Assembly (NCBI GenBank): GCA_021498095.1 | Contig: JAIZWK010000001.1 | Coordinates: forward strand, 1,909,666 to 1,973,665 | Source of the DNA: Candidatus Harpocratesius repetitus | GTDB lineage: Archaea > Asgardarchaeota > Lokiarchaeia > Sigyniarchaeales > Promethearchaeaceae | Length of the DNA: 64,000 nt | Direction of reading: 5' to 3' | Part shown: positions 15,523 through 25,957 of the stretch, piece by piece | How positions within the stretch are numbered: the stretch's first letter is position 1 | Layout: every line of letters begins with the position of its first letter | The notes under the pieces: generated by a model | The model's database searches: none | Seen by the model: the letters and a program-made list of their open reading frames with translations, nothing else | Told to the model about the DNA's origin: nothing | Made by a program: the position numbers and the translations under genes

Positions 15523-18489
15523 ATGGGTTCAGCACGCGATAGATCTTACCAAAAAACAGGGGAATTAGGAAGATGTTCTGGTTCAGAGCGACTAGATCCG
15601 AACCAATTTTCAGAGCGAGATATAGATAACCAAAAGAGCGCACAACATTGGTTGGATGATCAAATCCATCAACCAAGCTTTCGAAAAGAGATGGAAGATC
15701 TATTTCATCAATGGGAATTTATTCTAAAACCTGAATCCTTTTCAACTTATCATATACATATGGTTGGGCAATCTCACATTGATATGGCATGGTTATGGAG
15801 ATTCGAGCAGACTCGTCAAAAAGGGATTAAAACTCTACAAAAAGTTATTTTTCATGCTGAGAGATTTCCAGATCAATTTAAATTTGCTTTATCAAGCCCA
15901 CAATTACTACAATGGGTAAAAGAAGATGATCCTGAATTGTTTGTGAAAATTAAAGCACTACAAAAACAAGATATTATAGAATTGGTGGGTGGATCTTGGG
16001 TTGAACCTGATTGCATGATGCCTAGTGGTGAATCTATAGTACGACAGCGTTTTTATGGAATGAAGTTTTTTTGGGAAGAATTTGGGACTTTACCCGAAGT
16101 AGAATGGTTTTTAGATTCATTTGGATACAACCGTGGATTACCACAATTACTCATCAAATCTGGTTCTAAATATTTTTGGACATCTAAATTAACATGGAAT
16201 AAACAGACTGAATTTCCATTTGTCTATTTTAATTGGAAATCTCCTGATGGTGCCTCCCTTTTAACTGCTAATTTTGGACAGAATCGTGAAATTTTCGATC
16301 AATGGAAGGATTTTCAATCTGGACGTTATACTTTATCCGAAGAAGCACCAAAATTATGGGATTATTCAAAAGATTATTCAAATTTTCAAAATTTTGTTAA
16401 TTCATCTAGTTCTATTGTTCCACTGGGCCTATTTTGGGGTGCTGGGGATGGTGGACATGGACCCAGTCATTGGGAAGTTGCCCAAATGCAAGTTTTGTCT
16501 CAAATTGCTCAAGAACGTGGAATCTTGTGGAAATGGTCTGAAGTTCGTTCATTTTTCTCAGAACTTAAGCAATACCAATCAAAATTAGCTACATGGCAAG
16601 ATGAACTTTATTTAGAAACTCATCGGGGAACTTTTACGGTACATAGTGAAGTTAAACGTCAAAATCGGCGATTAGAAAATTTAACCCTGGATATTGAAAG
16701 ACTGGCAACATTAGTAGAGTTGTTAAATCCAAAATACAAATTTCCTACTAATTTGTTTGATATAATTTGGAAGCAAATATTGCTTAATCAATTTCATGAT
16801 GTATTGCCTGGGAGTTGTATTCCAGAAGTATTGGATGATACATTTAAACATGGAAAACAATGCGATAACCATTTAGAAGAGATTATTCACCAAATTATTC
16901 CTTTTTTACCAATTAAAATTCCTTCTGAATTTGAATCTTCGAATTTAGTTGTGATTTTTAATCCATTGAATTGGAGTCGGAAAACTCGAGTTTTCATTCC
17001 AAATAAAAATATTTCTATTCCAACCAATGCAAAAACTAATAATTCTTACAGTCTTCCTTATGCTCGTTTGTATTATTTTAGTAAAGAGAATCTGGTCTCT
17101 TCAATTTGTCAACCCGTTAGAGCCGAATTCGATGATAACATGCATAATTATGGTGAAGGTTGGTGGACGATATTAGAACTTGGTGCTCATGAAATTCTGA
17201 TTGGCGAATTACGATTTGAATCTGTTCAATCACCTCCGCTATTTGTAACTCTAAGAAAATCACCCAGAATTACTAATGGAAAAGTGACATTAGAATTTGA
17301 TTCTCATCTTGGAAGTTTAATTTCATTAAAAGCTCGAAAAATTAATCGAGGAGAAAATTTGCTATATGGAAATCGAAATCTTATTTTGGAAGGTTATCAA
17401 GATAAAGGTTCTCATGAATATCCTGCATGGGATTTGCAGAATGAATATTGGAAATTTCCCCTTAATTTTAACCAAAGTCAGGAATTAGAAATTTCAATTT
17501 TAGATAAAGGGCCTGTATTCAGTACTCTTCAATTTCGCCGAATTCTTGCAGATACAAATGTTATTCAGAAAGTTCGCCTATTTCACGATGATCCTGTTAT
17601 TTATTGCAGTTGGGAAGCAGATTGGAAGCGACCAGAAACTTTATTAAAACTAGGATTGTATACTCGAACTCAAGCAACTAAAGTAATTGCAGATCAAATG
17701 TACTGTGCTACTGAGTCATCAACTTTACCTGAGACACCCGCTGATAAAGCTCGCTTTGAGAAGGTAATGCAAAAATTTGTAGATCTCTCCACCCCAGATA
17801 ATTCTTGGGGAATTGCAATTTTAAATGAAGGAAAGTATGCATATGATGCTTCAGGTGGAAGAATTCGAATTTCAATGCATCGAAGTCCTAAGTATCCACG
17901 ACCATCTGCTGAATCATGGGTCCAATATGAAAGAAAACAACGAAAACAAGAAGGCAAAGGAAAACCCCCTAAATATTCTGGATTGGGACCAACAAGTTGT
18001 CGATTTGCTATTCTTCCGCATGTTGGAGGTTGCTTGGTAAACTATAAGAATGAAAGTTCTTCTTATGTCTCAAAAATGGCTGAAGAATTTAATCATCCTC
18101 CAATAGTTATTAAAATAAATCCCACTGAATTACTTAATGCAGAGCAAGCAAATATTCAAAAATCTAAACAAAAAGATGAAGAAATATCCCCTTTTGCTTT
18201 TTCTTTACCCTCAGCTGTGAATCTGGCAGTTATTAAACCAGAACAATGGATTGGTGATGGAACTTTAATCTTAAGATTTGCAGAAAGAACTGGATTTAAC
18301 CAGAAAAATTGTGTAATTAAATTACCAAACAATATTGGTAATAAAGTCGACCAAATAATGGAAGTGGATTTACTTGAAAGACCAATTGAATCATCATACC
18401 TTAAATGGGATCCTTCTTCGATGGAAATCACGCTTAATTTTGCACCTTTCGAAGTAAAAACGCTTAAAATCATTCTAATATCACAATAA
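15523..18489 (+). CDS. GH38 alpha-mannosidase
   Basis: A 988-residue glycoside hydrolase family 38 enzyme. The N-terminal catalytic domain has the zinc-binding H-x-D ('GQSHIDMAWLW', His85 and Asp87) and the nucleophile Asp198 in 'WFLDSFGYNRGL'. 'NQFHDVLPGS' gives the further conserved His/Asp. The C-terminal half is beta-rich, as expected for GH38. Length is normal for the family. It removes alpha-linked mannose from glycans or glycoconjugates by a retaining mechanism. There is no signal peptide, so it is cytosolic by prediction, as are many archaeal GH38 enzymes; a role in turnover of N-glycans or scavenged mannosides is inference. It follows the PPP phosphatase on the same strand and converges on the ZIP transporter. 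Confidence 0.93.
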   Translation: MGSARDRSYQKTGELGRCSGSERLDPNQFSERDIDNQKSAQHWLDDQIHQPSFRKEMEDLFHQWEFILKPESFSTYHIHMVGQSHIDMAWLWRFEQTRQKGIKTLQKVIFHAERFPDQFKFALSSPQLLQWVKEDDPELFVKIKALQKQDIIELVGGSWVEPDCMMPSGESIVRQRFYGMKFFWEEFGTLPEVEWFLDSFGYNRGLPQLLIKSGSKYFWTSKLTWNKQTEFPFVYFNWKSPDGASLLTANFGQNREIFDQWKDFQSGRYTLSEEAPKLWDYSKDYSNFQNFVNSSSSIVPLGLFWGAGDGGHGPSHWEVAQMQVLSQIAQERGILWKWSEVRSFFSELKQYQSKLATWQDELYLETHRGTFTVHSEVKRQNRRLENLTLDIERLATLVELLNPKYKFPTNLFDIIWKQILLNQFHDVLPGSCIPEVLDDTFKHGKQCDNHLEEIIHQIIPFLPIKIPSEFESSNLVVIFNPLNWSRKTRVFIPNKNISIPTNAKTNNSYSLPYARLYYFSKENLVSSICQPVRAEFDDNMHNYGEGWWTILELGAHEILIGELRFESVQSPPLFVTLRKSPRITNGKVTLEFDSHLGSLISLKARKINRGENLLYGNRNLILEGYQDKGSHEYPAWDLQNEYWKFPLNFNQSQELEISILDKGPVFSTLQFRRILADTNVIQKVRLFHDDPVIYCSWEADWKRPETLLKLGLYTRTQATKVIADQMYCATESSTLPETPADKARFEKVMQKFVDLSTPDNSWGIAILNEGKYAYDASGGRIRISMHRSPKYPRPSAESWVQYERKQRKQEGKGKPPKYSGLGPTSCRFAILPHVGGCLVNYKNESSSYVSKMAEEFNHPPIVIKINPTELLNAEQANIQKSKQKDEEISPFAFSLPSAVNLAVIKPEQWIGDGTLILRFAERTGFNQKNCVIKLPNNIGNKVDQIMEVDLLERPIESSYLKWDPSSMEITLNFAPFEVKTLKIILISQ

Positions 18490-18534
18490 AAAAGAATGGA
18501 ATATATCTATATAATATCTCTGAATAGAAATTAA

Positions 18535-19371
18535 TTAGATGAATAATCTAAGCACGGGTTCAATGTAGTTATCTAAAAACATCATAATTACAAACCCTGC
18601 AATAATTCCAAAGGTAACTTGGCGGGAATGTTTTTTTCCATACATTTCAGGAATTATTTCATCTGTAACTACAAAAATCATTGCTCCAGCGGCAAAGGCC
18701 ATTCCAAAACCCAAAAAAAACTTCGCAATATTAACAATTGCAGCTCCAATAAATGCTCCGATTGGTTCAACTAATCCTGTACATGTTGCAATCCAAAATG
18801 CTTTTCGACGGGAATACCCTTCACGCAATAAAGGCATTGCCACCCCTGTGCCTTCTGGAATATTTTGTAAACCAATTGCAATTGCTACAATTAATCCTGA
18901 AGTAATTTGTTCTGAATCACCTGTTCCAAAGCTCACGCCTACTGATAATCCTTCAGGAAAATTATGAATAGTAATCGCAATTATAAATAACCAAGTAGCA
19001 GCTAACCTTTTTGAAATCTTTCCTTCATGACCTTGAACAAAATGCTTATGGGGTGCCCAACGGTCAATAAGATCGATAAATAGCGCACCTACTACAATAC
19101 CTATTACTACAATCATTACAACCCATAAATTTTGTAAACTGGGTGACAAAGATGCTGGTGCTCCTCCATCTTCTGCAGAAAGAGACAAAGCAGGAACTAA
19201 TAAGCTAAAAGCGGATGCAGCTAGCATAACTCCTGCTGCAAAACCTAAAAGTATATCTAAAGTCTTTTCTGATATCTCTTTCTTAGAAAACACTGGGATT
19301 GCACCAAAACTCGTTGCAAGACCTGCACCAAGTGAAGCCAAACTTCCATATAGGACCACAATCCAATTCAT
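18535..19371 (-). CDS. ZIP-family divalent metal transporter
   Basis: A 278-residue membrane protein with about eight helices. The paired metal-binding signatures of ZIP transporters are intact in helices 4 and 5: 'TIHNFPEGLSVGVSFGTGDS' and 'GLQNIPEGTGVAMPLLREG'. The overall appearance is that of the archaeal/bacterial ZupT-GufA branch, which imports zinc and sometimes iron or manganese. The loop between helices 3 and 4 is short and carries only one His pair ('PHKHFVQGHEG'). The gene converges with GH38 and is divergent from the 1267-residue coiled-coil gene, with 132 bp between. No metal-regulator gene is nearby. Confidence 0.92.
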   Translation of the reverse strand: MNWIVVLYGSLASLGAGLATSFGAIPVFSKKEISEKTLDILLGFAAGVMLAASAFSLLVPALSLSAEDGGAPASLSPSLQNLWVVMIVVIGIVVGALFIDLIDRWAPHKHFVQGHEGKISKRLAATWLFIIAITIHNFPEGLSVGVSFGTGDSEQITSGLIVAIAIGLQNIPEGTGVAMPLLREGYSRRKAFWIATCTGLVEPIGAFIGAAIVNIAKFFLGFGMAFAAGAMIFVVTDEIIPEMYGKKHSRQVTFGIIAGFVIMMFLDNYIEPVLRLFI

Positions 19372-19503
19372 AAAATAAAATACGAAATAGACTTTATGAA
19401 TTCTCTGATTTTATTTGAAAAATATAGAAAGTATAATTAGAAATTCAGAACACAATGTTATTAAGAATCAACAACAATGTGATCAATGTTGGAGTAATCA
19501 AAA

Positions 19504-22500
19504 ATGAGTGAGTGTAATCAATGCGGTGCTACTATTGAAGACGAAAACGCTCGATTTTGTCGTGCTTGTGGTGCAGAAATTCGCCCAGCCGAAGTAATTT
19601 TCGCCTCAACTTTGGATGAAGATGCATCTACCATTCAAAAAATGGTTCATAATTTAAAAAATACATATTATGAAATTTACTATAAAATCAACACCTTATT
19701 CTATGAAAAAACATCAAATCTATTTCATAAAAGGATGTATTTGGAAAATAATCTTAAAATTCTTGAAAAAGCAGATTTAGATGATCGTTCTGAAAGATTG
19801 GATGAAATTAATCTTGGTCTTAAATCTGTTGCTCAAAATATAAGAGCAGAAACTGAAAATTTGCAGACTAATTTTTCCAATGCATCAAGGTTATATGATG
19901 AAGGAGAATTTATTCCAGCAAAAATCGCATTTCATGACCTTCATAATACAACACGGAAATTAGGATTTTACTCTTGGTTGAATGAAATCATAAGAAATCA
20001 ACATCAGATACAAGAAAATATTAAATGTTTGCATGCACTTGAGCGAGTTTTAATTCCAGAAGAAAGATCTGATATTACTCCTGAAGAACTCAAATCTCAA
20101 CTAAGTTATTTATATTACAAAACTCTACAAATAGAGAATTTCATCAAAAATCGAAATGAATCGGTTAAAAATCCTTTAAAAATTCATAAAACTGTTTTAG
20201 ATCGATTAGAAAGTCAAAAAACTCAACTAATTAGTCAAATTGAGAGTGATTTTAAAAAACTCCCTGAATTTAATTTTGGAAATAAAATAAACTATTTCTT
20301 CAAAACCACCATCCAAAATATAAAGATCACTTTACACTTGATTAAATTTGATAGATTACTAAAAATCGGACAAGATTATAGTAATCTTCCTAGAGCATTA
20401 AAAAGCTTGCAGGATGCTCAAAAATTATCAGAAAATCCTGATATTTTGATTTATTCTGATAAAAAATTGGAAATGGAGTTAATAATCAAGCAAATTATGG
20501 ATATGATTGCTGATTTCACAAATGAAAAAGATCAAGCTGTAAATCAAGCTTTAGAATTGGCTTTGGATTTTGAATTCGATAAAGCTATACAAATTTTGAA
20601 TGAAAAAGAGCAATATCTAACTCAATATTCAATGGAAGGATTAATAAAAGAACTTCAAATACAGCAAAATATATGTAAATTTAATAAGGAAATTAATTCC
20701 GAATTAGAGCAAATTAACTCTGTTTATGAAAATGGTGATTATTTAGAAGCTTTTCAATTAATGGAGACAACTAAAAAGAAATTAGATGAAATTGATGAAA
20801 ACTTAGAAATATTAGAAAATATACAAACAAAAATTAAAGATTATGAAAACAAAATATTGAAAAGCCGAAATGAGGGAGAATCCTTATTAAATCAAGAATT
20901 GGATGAAATTTGGAAATCTCTTGCTGAAGATCTTGATTTTGAGAAAGCGCGTAATGCAATAAATGATCAACTTTCGATAGTTAATAAACAAAAATATCAC
21001 TCTACTCAAAAAAGAATTGAAGATTTACTAGAAAATTTGGAATTAAATTACGAAGCATATAAAGATTATAATGAAATTGTTAACCTTCATCAACAAAAAC
21101 AATTGAAGATCGCTCAAGAAAAATTAAGCAATTTAAAGAAAAAGATCGAAAAGAATGCAAATAATTACATAAATGAGCTTCAACAACTTATTTCATCATT
21201 AGAAAAGGAATTAAATATTTTAACTGAAGAAGAAGCTAAAACAATTCAACAAGATATTAATAAAGCCCAAAGTTTACTTGTAAATCAACTAGAATTTTTC
21301 CAAGCAACAGAAATTCTATCTAATTGCAAAAATAGAGCTATAAATGCAGGATTAGAAAAATTTATTAAAATAATTGATGATTTGGCTCAAAGAATTGTCG
21401 ACAATCAACGAATTCAAACAGAGCAAGTTAGTTATGAATCGAAGATTCAAGAAGGATTTCTACAACAAGCCAAAGATGGATTAACTTCCCTTTTACAAAC
21501 TGTAACTCATAATCAAGAGAAATATGAACCTCTTCTAATAAAGCAACTACAAAAAGTAATCGAGAAATTAGATAATAAAATTAAAGAAAAAGAGCATGAA
21601 ATTGAAACAAAGATTGATGCATTCCATGATAAAATGGATGAATCTTTGGATTTTGCTCCTGCTGAATTATTACTTAACGAGATTGATCAACAAATTCAAA
21701 CATCTGGATTGGAGAAATTTAATAAAGTTCTATCAGAATTACGCCAAAAGGTAGAACATAATCGGTCGAAATTGATGGAATATGAAGAATTACAAAAAGT
21801 ATTTGAAGAGGGAGATATTCATCAAGCCGAGCGTCAAGCCAAAAACCTTTTGAATTCAATTGAAAAAGAATTAAAGAAATCCCCACGATTTTATAGCGTT
21901 GCACTCAAAGATGCAGTATCCTTATTATATTCTGAAATTCAAACTGCATTGAAGGATGGAAAGGAAAAACTTACAACAGATTTTCAAGAAATTCAAAAAC
22001 GAGTACATACTGCATTAGATTTTACTGAAATTCTACAGTTATTAAAGAATTATCAAATTCGAGCTCAAAGATTAGGAGAAGATGTATTAAAAACTCAAAT
22101 TGTTGTGTTAGAAAATCAAGTACTACAAAACTCAGAAATCATCGAAAAACACAATTTACTTGCCCAGAAATATTCAAAAATGGAAGATTTTATTGTTACA
22201 CTTAGAGAAATAAAAAACCTCGTTAATCAAGTTAAAGATAATATTGCTATTTTTGATCAAATTAAAATTGTGGTTCAGTCATTACAAAATCGAGTTGAAA
22301 GTGATAACGAAAAACGTGAAGAACAAATTAGGAAATCTTTACAAAATATTGTTGAAACTGAATTGAATGCCTTAGATTTTACTAAAGCTGCAGAATCTTT
22401 AATGAAATTAAAGGAAAGTGCACAAAGTTTAGCAATTAATCAATTTAATGCTGAAATTAATCAATATTTGCTAATGTGTCAATCCCATAAGAATTTCAAA

Positions 22501-23307
22501 ATTAGAATTGATAATGCTTTAGTAAAAGAGAAGGCTGGCCAGATTATTGAAGCTCGAGCTGTACTCGAAGATATTAAAAGTGATTTAGATCACCACGATA
22601 GTCCAGTTTTAGATGCATTAAATCATTATTTGGATAAAAACTATGAGCGGATAAGTAATTTAATTTCAAGTGAAATTGAAAAAATAACTAAAGATGTAAA
22701 AGATCGACTGTTTAAATTAATTGAAGGTAAACAAGGAGAAGTTGCATATTTTGTTTTAGAAGAACATCTTGAACGCGCGCGCTATTTACAAGCATCTGAT
22801 TTAGTAAAAGAAATAAATGATTTAATGAAACTTTGCACTTTACAATTCGATCCTACAGATAAAAAATACCGTAAGAAAAAGAAAAAGCGCCAAAAAATAG
22901 ATATTGAATCACAAATTGAACAAGCTTTAGAAAAAACAACGATGATCGCTACTTCAGAACAAGCGCAAGTAGTTGAATCGAAAAAAGCAGGTATTCAAAC
23001 CATATTGGTTAAATATGATTTTGATGCTCAAGAAAAGACTCCACATTTTAACACGACTAAAGAATTGCGTGAATACAAACGAAAACAGCGAATATTAAAA
23101 CAAGCAAGAGTTATTAAACCCCCTAAGGTAACAGAAAACTTGAATAATCATGTAAGATCTTCTGTAACTCGTGCCAGATTGCAAGCTTTTGATCGTCAAG
23201 CAAATAGACCTTTAAAGCGCGCTGAGAATAAAAAATGTTTATCTTGTGGATATATTCAAAAACAGACTCATAACGTTTTCTGTGAATTTTGTGGTAATCC
23301 TTTATAA
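19504..23307 (+). CDS. Giant coiled-coil protein with zinc ribbons at both ends
   Basis: A 1267-residue soluble protein. It opens with a zinc ribbon ('CNQCGATIEDENARFCRACG') and closes with a second ('CLSCGYIQKQTHNVFCEFCG'). Between them lie about 1100 residues of almost pure helix, rich in Glu, Lys, Gln, Asn and Leu. A repeated unit recurs about every 120 residues with the theme 'LDFxxAxxxL' ('LDFEFDKAIQIL', 'LDFEKARNAI', 'LEFFQATEIL', 'LDFAPAELLL', 'LDFTEILQLL', 'LDFTKAAESL'). That repeat suggests a helical-bundle solenoid rather than one long coil. A basic region (KKKKKRQK) precedes the C-terminal ribbon. No enzyme motif. A cytosolic scaffold or cytoskeleton-like protein is my inference. 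Confidence 0.85.
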   Translation: MSECNQCGATIEDENARFCRACGAEIRPAEVIFASTLDEDASTIQKMVHNLKNTYYEIYYKINTLFYEKTSNLFHKRMYLENNLKILEKADLDDRSERLDEINLGLKSVAQNIRAETENLQTNFSNASRLYDEGEFIPAKIAFHDLHNTTRKLGFYSWLNEIIRNQHQIQENIKCLHALERVLIPEERSDITPEELKSQLSYLYYKTLQIENFIKNRNESVKNPLKIHKTVLDRLESQKTQLISQIESDFKKLPEFNFGNKINYFFKTTIQNIKITLHLIKFDRLLKIGQDYSNLPRALKSLQDAQKLSENPDILIYSDKKLEMELIIKQIMDMIADFTNEKDQAVNQALELALDFEFDKAIQILNEKEQYLTQYSMEGLIKELQIQQNICKFNKEINSELEQINSVYENGDYLEAFQLMETTKKKLDEIDENLEILENIQTKIKDYENKILKSRNEGESLLNQELDEIWKSLAEDLDFEKARNAINDQLSIVNKQKYHSTQKRIEDLLENLELNYEAYKDYNEIVNLHQQKQLKIAQEKLSNLKKKIEKNANNYINELQQLISSLEKELNILTEEEAKTIQQDINKAQSLLVNQLEFFQATEILSNCKNRAINAGLEKFIKIIDDLAQRIVDNQRIQTEQVSYESKIQEGFLQQAKDGLTSLLQTVTHNQEKYEPLLIKQLQKVIEKLDNKIKEKEHEIETKIDAFHDKMDESLDFAPAELLLNEIDQQIQTSGLEKFNKVLSELRQKVEHNRSKLMEYEELQKVFEEGDIHQAERQAKNLLNSIEKELKKSPRFYSVALKDAVSLLYSEIQTALKDGKEKLTTDFQEIQKRVHTALDFTEILQLLKNYQIRAQRLGEDVLKTQIVVLENQVLQNSEIIEKHNLLAQKYSKMEDFIVTLREIKNLVNQVKDNIAIFDQIKIVVQSLQNRVESDNEKREEQIRKSLQNIVETELNALDFTKAAESLMKLKESAQSLAINQFNAEINQYLLMCQSHKNFKIRIDNALVKEKAGQIIEARAVLEDIKSDLDHHDSPVLDALNHYLDKNYERISNLISSEIEKITKDVKDRLFKLIEGKQGEVAYFVLEEHLERARYLQASDLVKEINDLMKLCTLQFDPTDKKYRKKKKKRQKIDIESQIEQALEKTTMIATSEQAQVVESKKAGIQTILVKYDFDAQEKTPHFNTTKELREYKRKQRILKQARVIKPPKVTENLNNHVRSSVTRARLQAFDRQANRPLKRAENKKCLSCGYIQKQTHNVFCEFCGNPL

Positions 23308-23340
23308 TTCTTGAATATATGAAATTTAATCGTGAATTCT

Positions 23341-25250
23341 ATTTTTCACATTTTTAGTTTCCCTTCTTTAACAGAATTTTGCTTTCAGACATGTCATTAA
23401 TCCAGATCCCCACGATTGGGTAAGAAATTCTCCGGCTGATAGGGTTTGAGTAATTTTTGCTAGTATTTTTCTATTCACATTTTTATGCCAGATTTTTGCT
23501 TTCCGGATTGTTTGCGGCTTGTATCTTGAAGATTTCAGAGATTTTATCAGTCTGTAATAATGCCATGAATTGCAAAGTAGAGAGGCGATGATAAAGCGAA
23601 TATGACGGGCTTGGACACTCCGTTTTTTACATGGGATCCAAAATTTGTCCTTAATGCTTTGAAAGGCACTTTCTATGCCCCATCGCTGGTGGTAGCCTGT
23701 AGCAACTTGCATAACTTCATCTTTAGCTGAATCTATCGTTTCATCTAAGCGACAATTGACACAAAAAAACATCAGACGCTTACATAAATTTTGTTTCTTC
23801 TTTCTCAGGTTTTTTAGTTGAGCATAAAGCCCTCTACATGTTTCATAGTGGGACCTTTCTTCATCAATCTTGAATCCTTTCCGATGTTTGCCTTTATAAT
23901 TTAATTTTTTTGCGTTGTCCTTTGAATAATACTTCAATCGAAATTTAATATAGTGTCTCTCTGCGAGCTCTAGTTCCGATTCCAGTTTAAGAAGGTTTTG
24001 TTCTATTTTTTGTGCCTTTTTACGTGCCCACGACAAGCTTTGCTTCCGTTTACGGTTTGAATAGGCATCAAATGTCGCTATTGAGTAGAATGGTACCAAA
24101 TGTCGAGTTCCTTTTGAATTAGACGCGAAATAGTGAAGCGTTGTCTTGATCAAGCCTTTATCATAATGTCCAAGTTCAATTTTGTCAATTTCAATATCTT
24201 TTCTTGAAGAATCCAGCAAAAATTCCCATTTTTTTGAAATGCCATCACGCATTTTTTTGGGGATACAAAAGCGTGGATTATGTGTAGGGTCTTTTGAGGG
24301 TGAAAATTTTCCTAAAGTGGCCCATGCAAACCCAATCCCTTGATAATACTCTCGATCTCCATAAATTGCCTTCACATTGATATTTTGAGATTCAGCTTTT
24401 ATTACTTCTTTTGCTATCAGTGAAAGCCAGTCAGGAGGGGCTTTTCGTTTATAGTGGCTTCCTGTTGCATATTTTGGTTGAGTTTGAATAATAAATTGGC
24501 TAGTAGTGTCGTATATGCCAACTTCAGAAAAGGCTTTACCATACATTTCCTTTTGTCCAATATATCCAACAGGTTGACAATGATTGGGCTTGATTCCGGT
24601 ATATTCCTTAACTGTAGGATCGATTGCAGTAGAGATGGTTTGGTTTTGCAGTGCTTTTTTCTTTAAATTTCTCCGCATAAATGTCTGTTGCTCTTGCAAT
24701 ATGCGATCTGCTTTCACAGGTCTAATTGTGTCAAAAGTTTCGTTTTGCGTTTTATACGTAGTTCTAAAGAGAGATTTGCCTCTATTCTTTCTATTATTCA
24801 TTAAAAATGCTTTCATCATTCCGATAGGGTCTGTTTGTTCGCTTATCCATTGAATAAGCGAGTATGTATATTGTCCTATCTCACTTAGCAAATGTTGGGC
24901 TTGTTTGAAACTTGTATGGCATATAATTTGGGTCAAAGTTGACAAAACAAGATTGTTTGACTGAGTGGGTGTTATTTTGGGTTGCTTTTCCTTGACACGC
25001 TCAGCATTGAATAATGTGGTCAGAATACCGAAAGCTTTATTGGTTGGCAATACTTGGTTTGACATTGGATGGTGTGCCCTCGGGCAGTAATTTGGAATAG
25101 TTCGGCGACTTAACCAAATTCGCCATCCCTTTTGAATCTATCGCCATATTTCTTGTTGTTTTGTAGATTCGATTTCCATGTCACGCAAGTTATTTTGATT
25201 CTAAGATTTTTCTCTCATCCTTCTTTGAAAGAATTCCGTTTTGCTTTATG
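23341..25250 (-). mobile_element. Insertion sequence carrying the IS4-type transposase (ends unresolved)
   Basis: The element must include the transposase ORF and probably short flanks. I could not find convincing terminal inverted repeats or a target-site duplication by eye, so both ends are approximate. A hairpin-forming GGCGA...TCGCC and a CCCTCGGG lie just upstream of the start codon (25080-25130). Confidence 0.5.
23368..25065 (-). CDS. IS4-type DDE transposase
   Basis: A 565-residue transposase. The DDE residues are in 'TAIDPTVKEY' (first Asp), 'AIYGDREYYQ' (second Asp) and 'YHQRWGIESAFQSIKD' (Glu). The last stretch fits the Y-(2)-R-(3)-E-(6)-K signature of the IS4 group exactly. About 100 charged helical residues are inserted between the second Asp and the Glu, making the protein longer than typical IS4/ISH3 members. 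The reading frame is intact, so the element may be active. Its coding sequence looks visibly richer in G+C than the neighbours, suggesting recent arrival. It lies between the coiled-coil gene and the DUF985 cupin, interrupting no recognisable gene. Confidence 0.9.
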   Translation of the reverse strand: MSNQVLPTNKAFGILTTLFNAERVKEKQPKITPTQSNNLVLSTLTQIICHTSFKQAQHLLSEIGQYTYSLIQWISEQTDPIGMMKAFLMNNRKNRGKSLFRTTYKTQNETFDTIRPVKADRILQEQQTFMRRNLKKKALQNQTISTAIDPTVKEYTGIKPNHCQPVGYIGQKEMYGKAFSEVGIYDTTSQFIIQTQPKYATGSHYKRKAPPDWLSLIAKEVIKAESQNINVKAIYGDREYYQGIGFAWATLGKFSPSKDPTHNPRFCIPKKMRDGISKKWEFLLDSSRKDIEIDKIELGHYDKGLIKTTLHYFASNSKGTRHLVPFYSIATFDAYSNRKRKQSLSWARKKAQKIEQNLLKLESELELAERHYIKFRLKYYSKDNAKKLNYKGKHRKGFKIDEERSHYETCRGLYAQLKNLRKKKQNLCKRLMFFCVNCRLDETIDSAKDEVMQVATGYHQRWGIESAFQSIKDKFWIPCKKRSVQARHIRFIIASLLCNSWHYYRLIKSLKSSRYKPQTIRKAKIWHKNVNRKILAKITQTLSAGEFLTQSWGSGLMTCLKAKFC

Positions 25251-25386
25251 AATGCCGAAGCTTGAAATGAATGGAGTGAATTTGAGTCGAAAATCTTTGT
25301 TTTGAAAAAGAAATTAGAATAATTAGAAATAATTATTTATGTGTTTTTTTTCTTCATTTTTAATACACTTAAATCTTCATTCAATT

Positions 25387-25899
25387 ATGAATTCTGAAGT
25401 AAAAATCTGGATTGAAAAATTATCTCTAACTCCTTATCCAGAAGGTGGTTATTATCGTGAATCTTACCGCAGTTCTCAAATTATTCCCGGAAATGTATAC
25501 GTACCTCCTCGATCTGAAAATCGTGTTTCTGCAACCAGTATTTATTTTCTACTTGAAGGAGATCAACATTCCAGCTGGCATAGGCTGAATTCTGATGAAA
25601 TTTGGTATTTTCATTCAGGAACAACAGTAATTATTCACACTTTTTCTCAAGAGGGCAAATATTGTCGATTTTTCCTAGATAATCAACTTCAACCAAATCA
25701 TTATCCACAAATTTTAATATCTGCTGGAACAATTTTTGGAGCAGAATTGCTGGATAATTCTCAATATGCTTTGATGGGATGCATGGTTACTCCAGGTTTT
25801 GATTTTACTGACTTTAGTATTATTTCTCATCAAGAACTGCTTATAAAATATCCCAATTTATCTACAATAATACTAAAATTAAGAATAAAAGAAGAATAA
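25387..25899 (+). CDS. DUF985 cupin protein
   Basis: About 170 residues of the cupin_5/DUF985 family. The N-terminus has the family hallmark 'LTPYPEGGYYRESYRS', followed by 'ATSIYFLLEGDQHSSWHRLN' (metal-binding His in cupin motif 1) and 'DEIWYFHSGTTVIIHTF'. Family proteins form beta-barrels; the function is not established, though some have been linked to sugar binding. I chose the ATG at 25387 because the family N-terminus starts there; the track start at 25339 adds 16 residues (F, S, L-rich) that match nothing. Monocistronic, downstream of the IS element. Confidence 0.88.
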   Translation: MNSEVKIWIEKLSLTPYPEGGYYRESYRSSQIIPGNVYVPPRSENRVSATSIYFLLEGDQHSSWHRLNSDEIWYFHSGTTVIIHTFSQEGKYCRFFLDNQLQPNHYPQILISAGTIFGAELLDNSQYALMGCMVTPGFDFTDFSIISHQELLIKYPNLSTIILKLRIKEE

Positions 25900-25957
25900 A
25901 TATAAAATTGGGAAAAAATTAGTAGAAAAATTAATTTTATCATTTCAGATATCTAAA

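Noticed and set aside
23362-25247. Imperfect direct repeat 'ccttcttt..agaatt..ttgcttt' on both sides of the transposase
   Set aside because: One copy is inside the transposase C-terminus and the match needs a 5-base gap; it is not a target-site duplication or terminal repeat that I can defend.
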